Shown here piece by piece: positions 8,318-16,913 of a stretch of DNA of 64,000 bases. The DNA comes from Acidobacteriota bacterium (GTDB lineage Bacteria > Acidobacteriota > Blastocatellia > UBA7656), in assembly GCA_040754075.1 (NCBI GenBank), contig JBFMDH010000022.1:1-64000 (forward strand), read 5' to 3'. A program made the translations under genes and the position numbers. How positions within the stretch are numbered: the stretch's first letter is position 1; each line of letters begins with the position of its first letter. A model generated the notes under the pieces. The model did no database searches. It worked only from the letters and a program-made list of their open reading frames with translations, and had not been told where the DNA came from.

Positions 8318-11300
8318 TTGATCCATTCATTGCCAGCGCCGGAAAATCCAGGCACCCTGGCGGCTCAATTGATGGTACACCTGATCTCCCATAACCACTG
8401 GGATCGGGAATGGATATTCACCGCCAACTACACCAACCGCTGGCTGGTCTCCTTCTTTGATAACCTGCTAAGGGTCTTGGAAACCCAGCCCGAATATCGT
8501 TTCGTTCTCGACGGACAAACAGCGATCATTGAGGACTATTTGAGTCAGTTATCTCCCGCAGACGCCCGTCAGTGTGAACAGGAACTGAGTAAATATGTAA
8601 AACAAAACCGGCTACTCGTCGGCCCGGCTTACCTGCAACCGGACTGGGCGTTGGTGAGCGGCGAAGCGCTGGTGCGCAATCTGATGGTTGGTCACAAAAT
8701 GGCTGAAAAGTTGGGCGGCGTCATGAAAGCCGGCTGGATGCTCGATAACTTCGGTCAGATTGCCCAGGCGCCGCAGATCTGCAAGGGCTTTGGCATCGAC
8801 GGGGTGTTCATCTGGCGGGGCGTGGCTATGGACGCTGAGAACCTCAAGTCAGAGTTCTGGTGGGAATCTCCCGACGGCTCAACCGTGTTGGCTATCTACC
8901 TCATTAACAGTTATCGCAACGCTATGGTGTTGTCGCTGACCCGGGAGATCGCCGGGCAGCGCATTCTCTCGGAAGCCCAAGCGTTGCGATGCTTTGCTTC
9001 AACCCCCAATGTTCTCCTTATGAATGGCTACGAGCAGGTTCCCTGGCCCGACGACGTGCTGCCGATCATCAAGGAGTTTAACCACAGCGTTACCGAGAAC
9101 CTGAAGTGTGTTCAGAGTACACCGCCCGAATACCTGGAGGCTATCAGGTCATTCAATCCCAACCTGCCAAGACTCAAAGGCTATCTTTACAGCGGGTTCT
9201 ACATGCCTGTGCTGAAGGGCGTCTTCTCCAGCCGCAGCCACCTCAAGTTGCTCAATAATGAATGTCAGAGAGAGCTTGAGCGCTGGGCTGAGCCGTTTGC
9301 CACGATTGCCTGGATGATGGGAGCGGAGTACCCCAAGGATAAACTTGAGAAAGCCTGGAAGACATTGATGCTTAACCAGGCGCACGATGACATGTGCGGG
9401 TGCAGCATAGACAAGATTGCCCGCGATATGGAGTCCCGGTTTGCCGAGGTCTATCAAAGCGCCTATGACATCAGTGAGACCAGTTTGCGGACGATTGCTG
9501 ATGCGGTAGACACGTCGCGCGCCGATAGTCTGCTCGCCATCGTCGTCTTCAACCCCTCGCCCCGCGTGCGCAGCGATGTCATCAGTTTCTCACTTGACCT
9601 GCCGGCTTCGGTCGAATCATTCAGCATAAAAGATGGCGGCGGGAAGTCCGCGCCATATCAGATCACGCGGCGTGACGAAAATAAGGTAGACCTGTTCCTC
9701 TACGCAACGGATATTCCCTCACTCGGCTATAAGACCTATTACCTCAAGCCTGGGAGTGCAGCGAATGAATTATCGGAAATGGTGATTGCTTCAGCCGAAG
9801 GGCGAACGCTTGAGAATGGTCACCTGTTCGTCCACATCAACGCGGACGGCACGCTAAACGTTACTGAGAAAGCGAGCGGCCACTTCTATGAAAATCTCGG
9901 CCATTTTGAGGACGGCGGTGACGCGGGCGACACCTACGACTACTCTTTTCCAGCGTGCGACCAGGTGATCACCAGCCTCGGCGAGCAGGCAACCATCTCA
10001 CTGGTTGAGCGGGGACCATTGCTTGCCAGGTTCAGGGTTGAAATCAACCTGAACCTCTCGGAGCGCCTCACTGAAGATCGCCAATCGCGAAGCAAACAAA
10101 CTCGCAGGTTCCCGATTGTGTCCTACGTAGAGTTGACTGCCGGTTCGCGTCGGGTCGAAGTGAAAACTCTGCTCACCAACATCGTTAAGGATCACCGCCT
10201 GCGCGTCATCTTCCCTACGGGTATTCAGTCCGATTACGCATACGCCGAGGAGCCGTTCGATGTCGCCAAACTGTATGTCGCTGAAGACCCTCCTCCGAAA
10301 GAACTGCCGGAGAGGGTGCGTAACCTGCTGCTTGCCGGCCGCTATACCCGACCGATCAACACCCACCCGTTTCAGAATTTTGTTGACTACAGCGACGGGA
10401 CGAAAGGCTTGGCGATCATCAGCCGCAGAGTTACCGAATATGAAGTGCTGCCGGAAACGGGTGCCATTGCCCTGACGCTTTTGCGCTCTGTGGGGTGGCT
10501 TGCCCGCTACGACCTGCTGACGCGCGTCGGGGACGTAGGCCCTCATATCTTCACACCCGAAGCGCAGTGTCTGGGCGAGCATGTGTTTCATTACGCCATC
10601 TACCCTCATGGCGGTGATTGGTTCTATGGCAAAACACCTTTGGAAGCTTTTTCCCACAACCTCAGACTTCGCGCTGTGCAGACCTATTCCCCGGGTGTGT
10701 TGCCCGATGAGTTAGGGTTTGTCAGTTTGACAACCGACAGTCCTGAGGGGGCTTTCCGGCTGACCGCATTGAAACGCTCTGAATCCGGGGACGGCGTCAT
10801 CATCAGGTTTTTTAACACCCTGGAGACCGCTGTACAGGGCGAAGCAAGAACCTGGTGGACTGCAATGGAGAAAGCGTTTCGGGTTAACCTCAACGAGGAA
10901 GAACAGGACGAACTCCTTCATGATAAGGGCTTGGTGAAGGTACAAGCCGGGCAAAAGGAGATTGTCTCTCTGAAGCTTAAACTCATGCCGGGACTACAGA
11001 TTGATGCTCAGTATTTTGACGCGGCAAAGCTACTTCCGCCCTTGCCGCCGGGAGACAAACCGCCAGTCGCCGACCTTCCTCCTGTGCTTACCAAAGAGGA
11101 TGTCCAAGCCGAGGAGGATCGAGTAACGCGCCTGGAGGCAGCTTTGCTAAACGCGAAGGCTGGAGTTTACACCCTGGAAGATGAGATCGAACGCACAGGC
11201 GGTGCCGCCATCGACCTCAGTAAGCAGGTCGAGTTACAGAAGAAGAAAATGGAAGTCGCCACGCTGACTCGTCAACTCAACGAGAGCCGAATCTCGGCGC

Positions 11301-11470
11301 TGCTCAACAAGCAGCTTTTCATTACCAACCAGATCGAGAGCGAGCTTGAAGAAATTGGTGAAGCGATGAGTTGGTCGAGGACCAAGAAACGCGCCAGCGA
11401 ATACCTCGTCCATTACTATGAAAGTCTCCTCGAAAAACAAACCCTGGAGGTAAAGTTAAAGCCGAAATAA
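8318..11470 (+). CDS. Glycoside hydrolase family 38 alpha-mannosidase
   Basis: About 1,050 residues. The N-terminal GH38 catalytic domain opens with HLISHNHWDREW (zinc ligands His and Asp29) and has the nucleophile Asp143 in GWMLDNFGQIAQAP. The MngB-like layout (helical middle, beta-sandwich C-terminal half to about 920) follows. Residues ~935-1045 form an extra charged coiled coil (KEDVQAEEDRVTRLEAA onward), unusual for the family. The next genes make mannosylglycerate, and MngB-type GH38 enzymes cleave (phospho)mannosylglycerate, so this enzyme probably recycles that solute; alpha-mannan breakdown is the alternative. No signal peptide. Start uncertain: TTG 8318 lacks a well-spaced site, ATG 8372 sits right before the domain, and AAAGGAG at 8284-8290 precedes an ATT at 8297. 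Confidence 0.88.
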   Translation: MIHSLPAPENPGTLAAQLMVHLISHNHWDREWIFTANYTNRWLVSFFDNLLRVLETQPEYRFVLDGQTAIIEDYLSQLSPADARQCEQELSKYVKQNRLLVGPAYLQPDWALVSGEALVRNLMVGHKMAEKLGGVMKAGWMLDNFGQIAQAPQICKGFGIDGVFIWRGVAMDAENLKSEFWWESPDGSTVLAIYLINSYRNAMVLSLTREIAGQRILSEAQALRCFASTPNVLLMNGYEQVPWPDDVLPIIKEFNHSVTENLKCVQSTPPEYLEAIRSFNPNLPRLKGYLYSGFYMPVLKGVFSSRSHLKLLNNECQRELERWAEPFATIAWMMGAEYPKDKLEKAWKTLMLNQAHDDMCGCSIDKIARDMESRFAEVYQSAYDISETSLRTIADAVDTSRADSLLAIVVFNPSPRVRSDVISFSLDLPASVESFSIKDGGGKSAPYQITRRDENKVDLFLYATDIPSLGYKTYYLKPGSAANELSEMVIASAEGRTLENGHLFVHINADGTLNVTEKASGHFYENLGHFEDGGDAGDTYDYSFPACDQVITSLGEQATISLVERGPLLARFRVEINLNLSERLTEDRQSRSKQTRRFPIVSYVELTAGSRRVEVKTLLTNIVKDHRLRVIFPTGIQSDYAYAEEPFDVAKLYVAEDPPPKELPERVRNLLLAGRYTRPINTHPFQNFVDYSDGTKGLAIISRRVTEYEVLPETGAIALTLLRSVGWLARYDLLTRVGDVGPHIFTPEAQCLGEHVFHYAIYPHGGDWFYGKTPLEAFSHNLRLRAVQTYSPGVLPDELGFVSLTTDSPEGAFRLTALKRSESGDGVIIRFFNTLETAVQGEARTWWTAMEKAFRVNLNEEEQDELLHDKGLVKVQAGQKEIVSLKLKLMPGLQIDAQYFDAAKLLPPLPPGDKPPVADLPPVLTKEDVQAEEDRVTRLEAALLNAKAGVYTLEDEIERTGGAAIDLSKQVELQKKKMEVATLTRQLNESRISALLNKQLFITNQIESELEEIGEAMSWSRTKKRASEYLVHYYESLLEKQTLEVKLKPK

Positions 11471-11662
11471 AAGAGTTGTTTGGGTGGCAAAAACGCCCGG
11501 CGCTGTTTTGCCATAATTTAATCAATGCCAATAATCCAATCATTTGCCACAGAATTACGGCGCTGTGAAGATTGCCGTTAGAAATTCTAAAGCAACGAAT
11601 GAATAGGAATTTAACCTTGTCCCATAAAAGTATGATCTTGTGGGAATCTTATGGAGATCATT

Positions 11663-12862
11663 ATGCGAATAGAACGTCCCCGCGAAGCGCAACGTTTCGG
11701 TGCCAATCTGATTTACGGCGTGCAAAAAGTCTATGAACTCGATTCAGGTCCGCTCGCCGAGCCTTTATATGAACCTTATTTTGTCATCCGGCAGGTCCCG
11801 TACGAAGCGCTTCACGAAGTCGAAAAGCAGATGGCGATCATTGTGCCGATCAAGGGCGAACGCTTGAGGTTGATCGAAGGAGTGCTCTACGGCATCCCTC
11901 ATGCCTGCCTGACGATTGTCGTGTCGAACAGCCCCCGCGAACCGGTTGATCGCTTTAACATGGAAAAAAATGCCATCGAAAATTTCAACACCTTCAGCAG
12001 AAAAAATGTCATGGTCGTGCATCAGAAAGACCCGGTTTTGGCAAACGCTTTCGCCAGCAGCGGGTACAGCGAGATAGTCGATCAAACGGACAGGGTGGCA
12101 GACGGCAAAGCCGAAGGTATGATCATCGGGCTGATGCTGGCGCGGCTCGCGGGAAAGAAGTACGTCGGGTTTATTGACGCCGACAACTATTTCCCGGGAG
12201 CCGTCTTCGAGTATGTGCGAGTGTATGCAGCCGGTTTTGCCCTAAGCCAGTCGGATTACGTGATGGTGCGAAATCTCTGGCACAGTAAACCCAAGGTTGT
12301 CGAGTCGAGTTTATATTTCGCCAAGTATGGGCGCACTTCCCTGGTGACGAATCAGTATTTAAATCGCCTGATCAGCTATCACACGGGGTTTGAGACCGAA
12401 GTGATCAAGACCGGCAATGCCGGAGAGCACGCGCTCAGCATGGATCTGGCTCTCTTGCTGGACTATGCCGCCGGTTATGCGGTTGAGCCTTATCACTACA
12501 TTGATCTGATAGAGAAATTCGGCGGCTTGCAGGAAAGCCCGTACCCGGAAGTCATGCGGCAAAGCGTCGAGATTTACCAAATTGAATCGCGCAACCCGCA
12601 CCTGCACGCCTCGAAAGGCGACCCGCACATCCAGGATATGATCAGCGCGTCTTTGCGAGCCATTTACTATTCTCCGGCTTGCCCTGACGCGCTCAAAATC
12701 GAGATTCTTCATGAGATGCGCCGCCGCCGAATTCTTTCCAAAGAACAGGAGCCTGCGCCGATTACTCGCTATCCGGCGCTAGCCGAAGTCTCAGCGGAGC
12801 CTTTTGCGAACGCCCTTTCCGGCCAAGCCTATTTGCCGCTCCTGGAAGCGCTTTCGTTATAA
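11663..12862 (+). CDS. mpgS: Mannosyl-3-phosphoglycerate synthase
   Basis: 399 residues, family GT55. It transfers mannose from GDP-mannose to 3-phosphoglycerate, the first step to the compatible solute mannosylglycerate. Visible marks are the N-terminal RIERPREAQRFGA, the VPIKGERLRLIEGVL and VVSNSPREP blocks, GKAEGM near residue 148, and the metal-binding DAD (Asp172/Asp174) in GFIDADNYFPG. The length matches the family. The ATG at 11663 has GGAG six bases upstream; the alternative ATG at 11651 lacks a good site. The phosphatase for the second step starts five bases after the stop, so the two are surely co-transcribed. Cytoplasmic. Confidence 0.93.
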   Translation: MRIERPREAQRFGANLIYGVQKVYELDSGPLAEPLYEPYFVIRQVPYEALHEVEKQMAIIVPIKGERLRLIEGVLYGIPHACLTIVVSNSPREPVDRFNMEKNAIENFNTFSRKNVMVVHQKDPVLANAFASSGYSEIVDQTDRVADGKAEGMIIGLMLARLAGKKYVGFIDADNYFPGAVFEYVRVYAAGFALSQSDYVMVRNLWHSKPKVVESSLYFAKYGRTSLVTNQYLNRLISYHTGFETEVIKTGNAGEHALSMDLALLLDYAAGYAVEPYHYIDLIEKFGGLQESPYPEVMRQSVEIYQIESRNPHLHASKGDPHIQDMISASLRAIYYSPACPDALKIEILHEMRRRRILSKEQEPAPITRYPALAEVSAEPFANALSGQAYLPLLEALSL

Positions 12863-12867
12863 ACAGA

Positions 12868-13701
12868 ATGAAGAGAGTCGAATCACCCCGGTTGATTATC
12901 TTTACCGACCTGGATGGAACCTTGCTGGATTTAACCAGTTATTCCTTCCGCCCGGCTATTGAGGCATTGACTCGGGTAAAGGAAACCGCCACCCCGCTGA
13001 TCTTTTGTTCGTCAAAGACTGCCGCAGAGCAGTTGTACTATCATAAAGAAATGGGCATCCGTGCCCCGTTCATCGTCGAGAACGGCAGCGCCATTTTCAT
13101 CCCGCAAGATTATTTCACTATCGCCTATCCGGCACAGCGCACCACATTTGCTTACCGGGTCATCGAGATGGGAGTTTCAGCGGCGGTGATTAACCAGAGA
13201 CTGCAATCGATGCGGGATGACCTGAAATTACAATTTCAGATGTACACCGAATTATCTATCAACGCGCTTTGCCGCCTGACCGGGCTTGACCGCCAGGCGG
13301 CAAGCCGCGCCAGGCTGCGTGACTATAGCGAAACGATTGTTGGGTTATCTCGCCCGGAGGCAGAGACCCTCCATCAGGCGTTGGCGCCCGCAGGTCTATC
13401 TTGCACATGGGGGGGCAGGTTTTGTACCGTCACCGCTGCGCAAATTGATAAAGGGCAGGCAGTCAACCGGCTGACCGATTTATTTCAAAAGCAGTATGGG
13501 GCTGTCATAACCGTCGGCATTGGTGATAGCGCCAATGATGCCTCGTTCCTTGCAGCCGTTGACGAAGCCTTCCTGGTTCAACAGCCGGATCAGAGGTGGG
13601 AGCCGATTTCCACCGGCTACTGCAAACCGGTCGAAGGGGTAGGTCCGATTGGCTGGAATCGCGTAGTCAGCAATCTCCTCAACATCTATTACTATTTTTA
13701 G
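12868..13701 (+). CDS. mpgP: Mannosyl-3-phosphoglycerate phosphatase
   Basis: 277 residues, HAD superfamily (Cof/MPGP type). Asp14 and Asp16 (FTDLDGTLLD) are the nucleophile and acid/base, SS-K occurs in FCSSKTAAEQ, a Lys is in KGQAVNRL, and the metal site is GDSANDASF. It removes phosphate from mannosyl-3-phosphoglycerate to give mannosylglycerate, an osmo- and heat-protectant. It begins five bases after mpgS. Together the two genes form the two-step pathway, with the GH38 enzyme upstream as likely turnover enzyme. No regulator is adjacent. Confidence 0.92.
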   Translation: MKRVESPRLIIFTDLDGTLLDLTSYSFRPAIEALTRVKETATPLIFCSSKTAAEQLYYHKEMGIRAPFIVENGSAIFIPQDYFTIAYPAQRTTFAYRVIEMGVSAAVINQRLQSMRDDLKLQFQMYTELSINALCRLTGLDRQAASRARLRDYSETIVGLSRPEAETLHQALAPAGLSCTWGGRFCTVTAAQIDKGQAVNRLTDLFQKQYGAVITVGIGDSANDASFLAAVDEAFLVQQPDQRWEPISTGYCKPVEGVGPIGWNRVVSNLLNIYYYF

Positions 13702-14019
13702 CGGCGACATACGATCTGCTTGATTCGGGTTTATTCGCAATCAGGGTTTGGGCTATGGAATTCAATCAGGCTCAAGCTCATCAATTAGCAGGTGCGTCAC
13801 TGCGACCTGCTGGCTGCCGGATTCAACTCAAGGCTCAGGTTTATTTAGTTTGAAAAGTTTTAGCGAATTTGAGGTTACGTTATGGTCACGTGAATCGATG
13901 ATAAGCCTTGATACTTGATGGTAAGGCTTGCAAATTTAAATGTGGTCGTAATGGCGGCAACCTGTAGATTTTGTAATGAAAGATCACCGATTGATAAGTG
14001 GTGACCATTGGTTTTTCGC
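13702..14019. other. Non-coding stretch before the tRNA fragment
   Basis: About 320 bases with no credible frame on either strand and no promoter or hairpin that I can defend. It does not contain the 5' half of the tRNA whose 3' half follows: a search by eye for the acceptor strand GCCAGCG upstream found none. Confidence 0.5.
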
Positions 14020-14020
14020 T

Positions 14021-14061
14021 TTCGTAAACCGGCGTCGGAGGTTCGAGTCCCTTCGCTGGCA
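14021..14061 (+). pseudogene. tRNA-Thr(CGU) 3' fragment (putative att site)
   Basis: Bases 14021-14027 read TTCGTAA, an anticodon loop for CGU. They are followed by a 3' anticodon-stem strand, a short variable region, a T arm with TTCGAGT loop (14042-14048), acceptor strand CGCTGGC (14054-14060) and discriminator A. The matching 5' acceptor, D arm and 5' anticodon stem are absent upstream, and the T stem is imperfect. Identity that begins exactly in the anticodon loop is the usual footprint of a tRNA-targeting integrase, so this is read as the displaced end of an island lying to the left. Confidence 0.6.
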
Positions 14062-14076
14062 TCAATAAAAATCAAT

Positions 14077-14110
14077 AAAAAGAGCAAGCGCCATATGGCT
14101 TGCTCTTTTT
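14077..14110 (+). terminator. Strong bidirectional terminator
   Basis: A perfect 13-bp stem (14077-14089 with 14098-14110, arm AAAAAGAGCAAGC) with an 8-nt loop gives a T-run on the plus strand and the same on the minus strand. It follows the tRNA fragment and ends the convergent queA-like transcript from the other side. It is probably the original terminator of the tRNA gene. Confidence 0.85.
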
Positions 14111-14218
14111 ATTGCACACAACCACGCAGGCTTTCATTCCTGACCGCATTTCAACTAATTGGTGATGGTCTTAAAAAACGCCGATAAGATATGCCTTGCC
14201 GATTAATCAGATAAATTT

Positions 14219-15223
14219 TTAACCTCCGGCGATAATCAAACAAGCATCGCCAAACTCATGGGTCAGGTAATCGTGGTCATCAAGATGCTGACTAACCCTC
14301 GCTAGAATGGACGCAGGCAGGAAGGCTCCAAGCAGTTGATAATGGCTTTCCGATACTTCATGGGTGCCGGTGATGATGCCGTCCACGAATTGCAGTTTAT
14401 GACCGGAACTCAATTTAAGTTCGGTGAAGCCCGCAAGACCGAGGCTTGCGCTTTCCAAGGCGCGCACCACTGAAGTGCCTACCGCAATCACGCGACCACG
14501 CTTGCTTCGCGTTTGCCTGATCATCTCCATCGTCGTCGGTGGAATCTCGAATTTTTCAGCGAGCGGCAAAACCGCATCAATACCTGCATCGCCGGTTGAT
14601 GACAAGCCTGCGCCATGCGTGAGCGAGGCGATTTGCACCCCTTTTCTTATCAACCGCAACAGCAATTGCCAATTGAAGGCGTGCCCGGCGCTCGGCATTT
14701 CAACTGCCCAGGGGCGGCTGCCGTAAACATTTTGCACCGACCAGAGTTTGAGTTCTTTATTCATATAAGCGTATTGCACAGGCTTGCCGTATCGGTAAAT
14801 GCCGCGCCAAAGTTCTGTATTTGAGAGGTTGAACTCAAGATGCAGCAGCCTGTCTGAAATTTCGCTTTTTCTGAGAACGCTAGCCTGGAAATCGTCAGAG
14901 AAAATAATTTTCTCGCCGGTTTGCAGTTGCGGCGGCGAGGGGCGGTTCTCGGTCGGCGTTTGCCAATCCCCTTCACCCAGAATAACTGCCTGCCAGACGC
15001 TGGCATTCAATTGTGTACTCAGCCGAACTTCCACCTGCCGGTTATGTTGATCCCGACCGAAAAGCGAAGCCGGCAAGGTCGCCGCATCGTTGATCACCAA
15101 CAGGTCGCCCGATTGCACAAAATCAGGCAGAAATTCGATAGTGCTGTCGCATAGTTCGCCGCCACTGACAACCAGCAACTTGTCTTTCATTTTATCTGCT
15201 CGAGGCGCGCGTGCTGCTTTCAT
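14219..15223 (-). CDS. QueA-like S-adenosylmethionine:tRNA ribosyltransferase-isomerase family protein (divergent)
   Basis: 334 residues of the QueA/COG0809 fold. Shared marks are SGDLLVINDAATLPASL near the N-terminus, VYGSRPWAVEMPSAGHAF mid-protein, RVIAVGTSVVRALESA, and DGIITGTHEVSESHYQLL near the end. QueA makes epoxyqueuosine in tRNA, but the canonical LHVGxGTF and AxPTAGLHF motifs are replaced by LTHGAGLSS and EMPSAGHAF, and the first ~15 residues of normal QueA are missing. It may therefore be a paralogue with another substrate. The start at 15223 lies inside the 3' end of the SDR gene, so the two are coupled; ATG 15190, one base after the SDR stop, is the alternative. Confidence 0.8.
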   Translation of the reverse strand: MKAARAPRADKMKDKLLVVSGGELCDSTIEFLPDFVQSGDLLVINDAATLPASLFGRDQHNRQVEVRLSTQLNASVWQAVILGEGDWQTPTENRPSPPQLQTGEKIIFSDDFQASVLRKSEISDRLLHLEFNLSNTELWRGIYRYGKPVQYAYMNKELKLWSVQNVYGSRPWAVEMPSAGHAFNWQLLLRLIRKGVQIASLTHGAGLSSTGDAGIDAVLPLAEKFEIPPTTMEMIRQTRSKRGRVIAVGTSVVRALESASLGLAGFTELKLSSGHKLQFVDGIITGTHEVSESHYQLLGAFLPASILARVSQHLDDHDYLTHEFGDACLIIAGG

Positions 15224-15950
15224 AAACCACCTTCCAATCTGAGGCAAGCAGTCTTGCCCCGTTTGCTATTTCGTTGCCATGTTCGATTATCGAAACGATT
15301 TTTTCAGCCACTGCATCAGGCGGAAGTAAACTGCTACGGTCGGCTTCGGGCATCGCCTCGGCGTGCATACGGGTATCCATCTCACCGGGATCAATGCTCA
15401 GGAAACGAACGCCGGTGTCGGCTAATTCCAACGCGGCGATGCGCGTCAGATGATCCAGAGCCGCTTTGGAAGCGCCGTACGCGCCCCAGAATGGATAAGC
15501 CTCAACTGCCGCGTCAGAAGAGATGTTGATGACCACTCCGGTTCGTTTGAAAATCATGGAGCCAACCACCGCTTTGATAAGGCGAAACGCGCCAAGAGTG
15601 TTTACCTGAAGGGCGCGTTCAAAGTCTTCACATTCCGTATCCGCAATTAACCGCAAAGGCACAGGCCCGAGCGTACTGGCATTATTGATGAGGATGTCGA
15701 TTGTGCCAGCTAAAGCCGCTGCCTGACCGACGATGGGATAAATCTCTTCTTTGTTGCCGACATCGGCAGCGATTCCATAGGCGACGCCGCCTGCCCTGAT
15801 GATATCCTTTACCGCATCATCAAGTTTTGATGATTCACGAGCCACGAGAACAACTTTCGTACCTCTTGAAGCAAGGCTCTGTGCCAGCGCATACCCCAAC
15901 CCCTGGCTGCCACCGGTGATCAGTGCCGATTTTCCATTAATATCAAACAT
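15192..15950 (-). CDS. SDR family NAD(P)-dependent oxidoreductase
   Basis: 252 residues, classical short-chain dehydrogenase. The dinucleotide motif is TGGSQGLG (12-19), then NNAS (89-92), catalytic Ser144/145, Tyr158 and Lys162 (YGASKAA), and a PGEMDTRMH loop. Cytoplasmic. The substrate cannot be read from sequence. It is the first gene of a two-gene unit with the QueA-like protein, overlapping it, and is divergent from an XRE-cupin regulator across a 94-base gap, which may control it. Its start has AGGAGG about eight bases upstream. Confidence 0.9.
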   Translation of the reverse strand: MFDINGKSALITGGSQGLGYALAQSLASRGTKVVLVARESSKLDDAVKDIIRAGGVAYGIAADVGNKEEIYPIVGQAAALAGTIDILINNASTLGPVPLRLIADTECEDFERALQVNTLGAFRLIKAVVGSMIFKRTGVVINISSDAAVEAYPFWGAYGASKAALDHLTRIAALELADTGVRFLSIDPGEMDTRMHAEAMPEADRSSLLPPDAVAEKIVSIIEHGNEIANGARLLASDWKVVYESSTRASSR

Positions 15951-16044
15951 ATTCGATTACCTCCTTATTGTTACACTGCCATCATACGCATCGGCTGATG
16001 ATTAGTCATCGAAATTGACAATAAATTATCGAAATGCTAATAAG

Positions 16045-16611
16045 ATGGTGATGAAGGATGCAATTGCCGGTTATCTCGCACAGAACATCAAACAATTACG
16101 GCTCAGCCGCAATATGAGTCAGGAACAACTCGCCAGGATTTCGGGTGTCCCCAGACCGACGTGGTCTAATCTGGAATCCGGCACGGCTAACCCGACGGTT
16201 TCCGTGCTCACCAAAGTTGCTGCCGCGTTACAGGTTCCGGTTGAAGAATTGATCAGCCCGCCGAAAGCCGTGGCAAAGTTATACCGGGCGGATACGCTTC
16301 CGAAAAAACAACGGACGGGCATTGTGATTCGCAGGCTCTTACCGGATCACCTGCAAGGCATTGAACTCGACCGCATGGAACTTGCGCCCGCTTCACATAT
16401 GATTGGTGTTCCTCATCGCATGGGAACGAGAGAATATCTGGCGTGTGAGAGCGGTCGGGTAGAACTGGTGGTCTCCGGTGAAACCTATGAACTCTCGCCC
16501 GGTGATGTGGTCGTGTTTCGCGGCGATCAGCGTCATTCGTACGCCAATCGCAGCACAAAAGTGGCAATCGCTTACAGCGCGGTGGTTTTAGGTCCGGGGC
16601 GAATTGAATAA
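16045..16611 (+). CDS. XRE-family transcriptional regulator with C-terminal cupin
   Basis: 188 residues. A helix-turn-helix of the XRE/HTH_3 type lies at about residues 10-65 (LRLSRNMSQEQLARISGVP, TWSNLESGTANPTV), followed by a linker and a cupin_2 domain at about 112-182 (ESGRVELVVSGETYELSPGD, then FRGDQRHSYAN with a metal-type His). This is the HipB/PuuR-like design, where the cupin binds a small ligand. The start is uncertain: ATG 16045, ATG 16051 or TTG 16015 are possible and none has a good ribosome site. The TTGACA at 16015 may instead be a -35 box. It faces the SDR/QueA-like pair and is their likeliest local regulator. Confidence 0.85.
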   Translation: MVMKDAIAGYLAQNIKQLRLSRNMSQEQLARISGVPRPTWSNLESGTANPTVSVLTKVAAALQVPVEELISPPKAVAKLYRADTLPKKQRTGIVIRRLLPDHLQGIELDRMELAPASHMIGVPHRMGTREYLACESGRVELVVSGETYELSPGDVVVFRGDQRHSYANRSTKVAIAYSAVVLGPGRIE

Positions 16612-16913
16612 ACTTGTCCGTGAGAATTGTTCCGGCAGATGACGGGCTTCCTTTACCTGATTTAATCACCCATAAACCCTGAGCCTAGAGCAGGGCGGGA
16701 AATGACTCGACTGACCTGTGAACAGAGAACGTTCGGCTCTCTATCCGATTTTATTTTTGCATCGTGTTTTTACTATTTTGCGTCATCAAGGTTTGAGTGC
16801 CCTTATTTTTTGTCCGCTGAATGAGCGGACTCTTGAAGTCAGTTTAAAAGTCATAACGGGCGGGGGCGTTCGCCTTTCAACAGGCATCTAAATTCATCCC
16901 CAAGGAGAAAACC
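16612..16913. other. Intergenic region before the 140-residue gene
   Basis: About 300 bases without a gene. A short hairpin with 7-bp stem (16812-16818 with 16824-16830, arm GTCCGCT) lies in it without a following T-run. No other defined signal was found. Confidence 0.4.

Noticed and set aside
9998-10657. 219-residue antisense frame inside the GH38 gene
   Set aside because: The sense strand carries a well-supported enzyme; the antisense frame is a codon-bias shadow.
13702-14061. tmRNA (ssrA) gene ending at the tRNA-like 3' end
   Set aside because: No GGGGC-type 5' end, no tag reading frame with a typical ALAA end, and the 3' half fits tRNA-Thr(CGU) from the anticodon loop onward.
16812-16830. 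Hairpin as terminator upstream of the 140-residue gene
   Set aside because: The stem is only seven pairs and no T-run follows on either strand.
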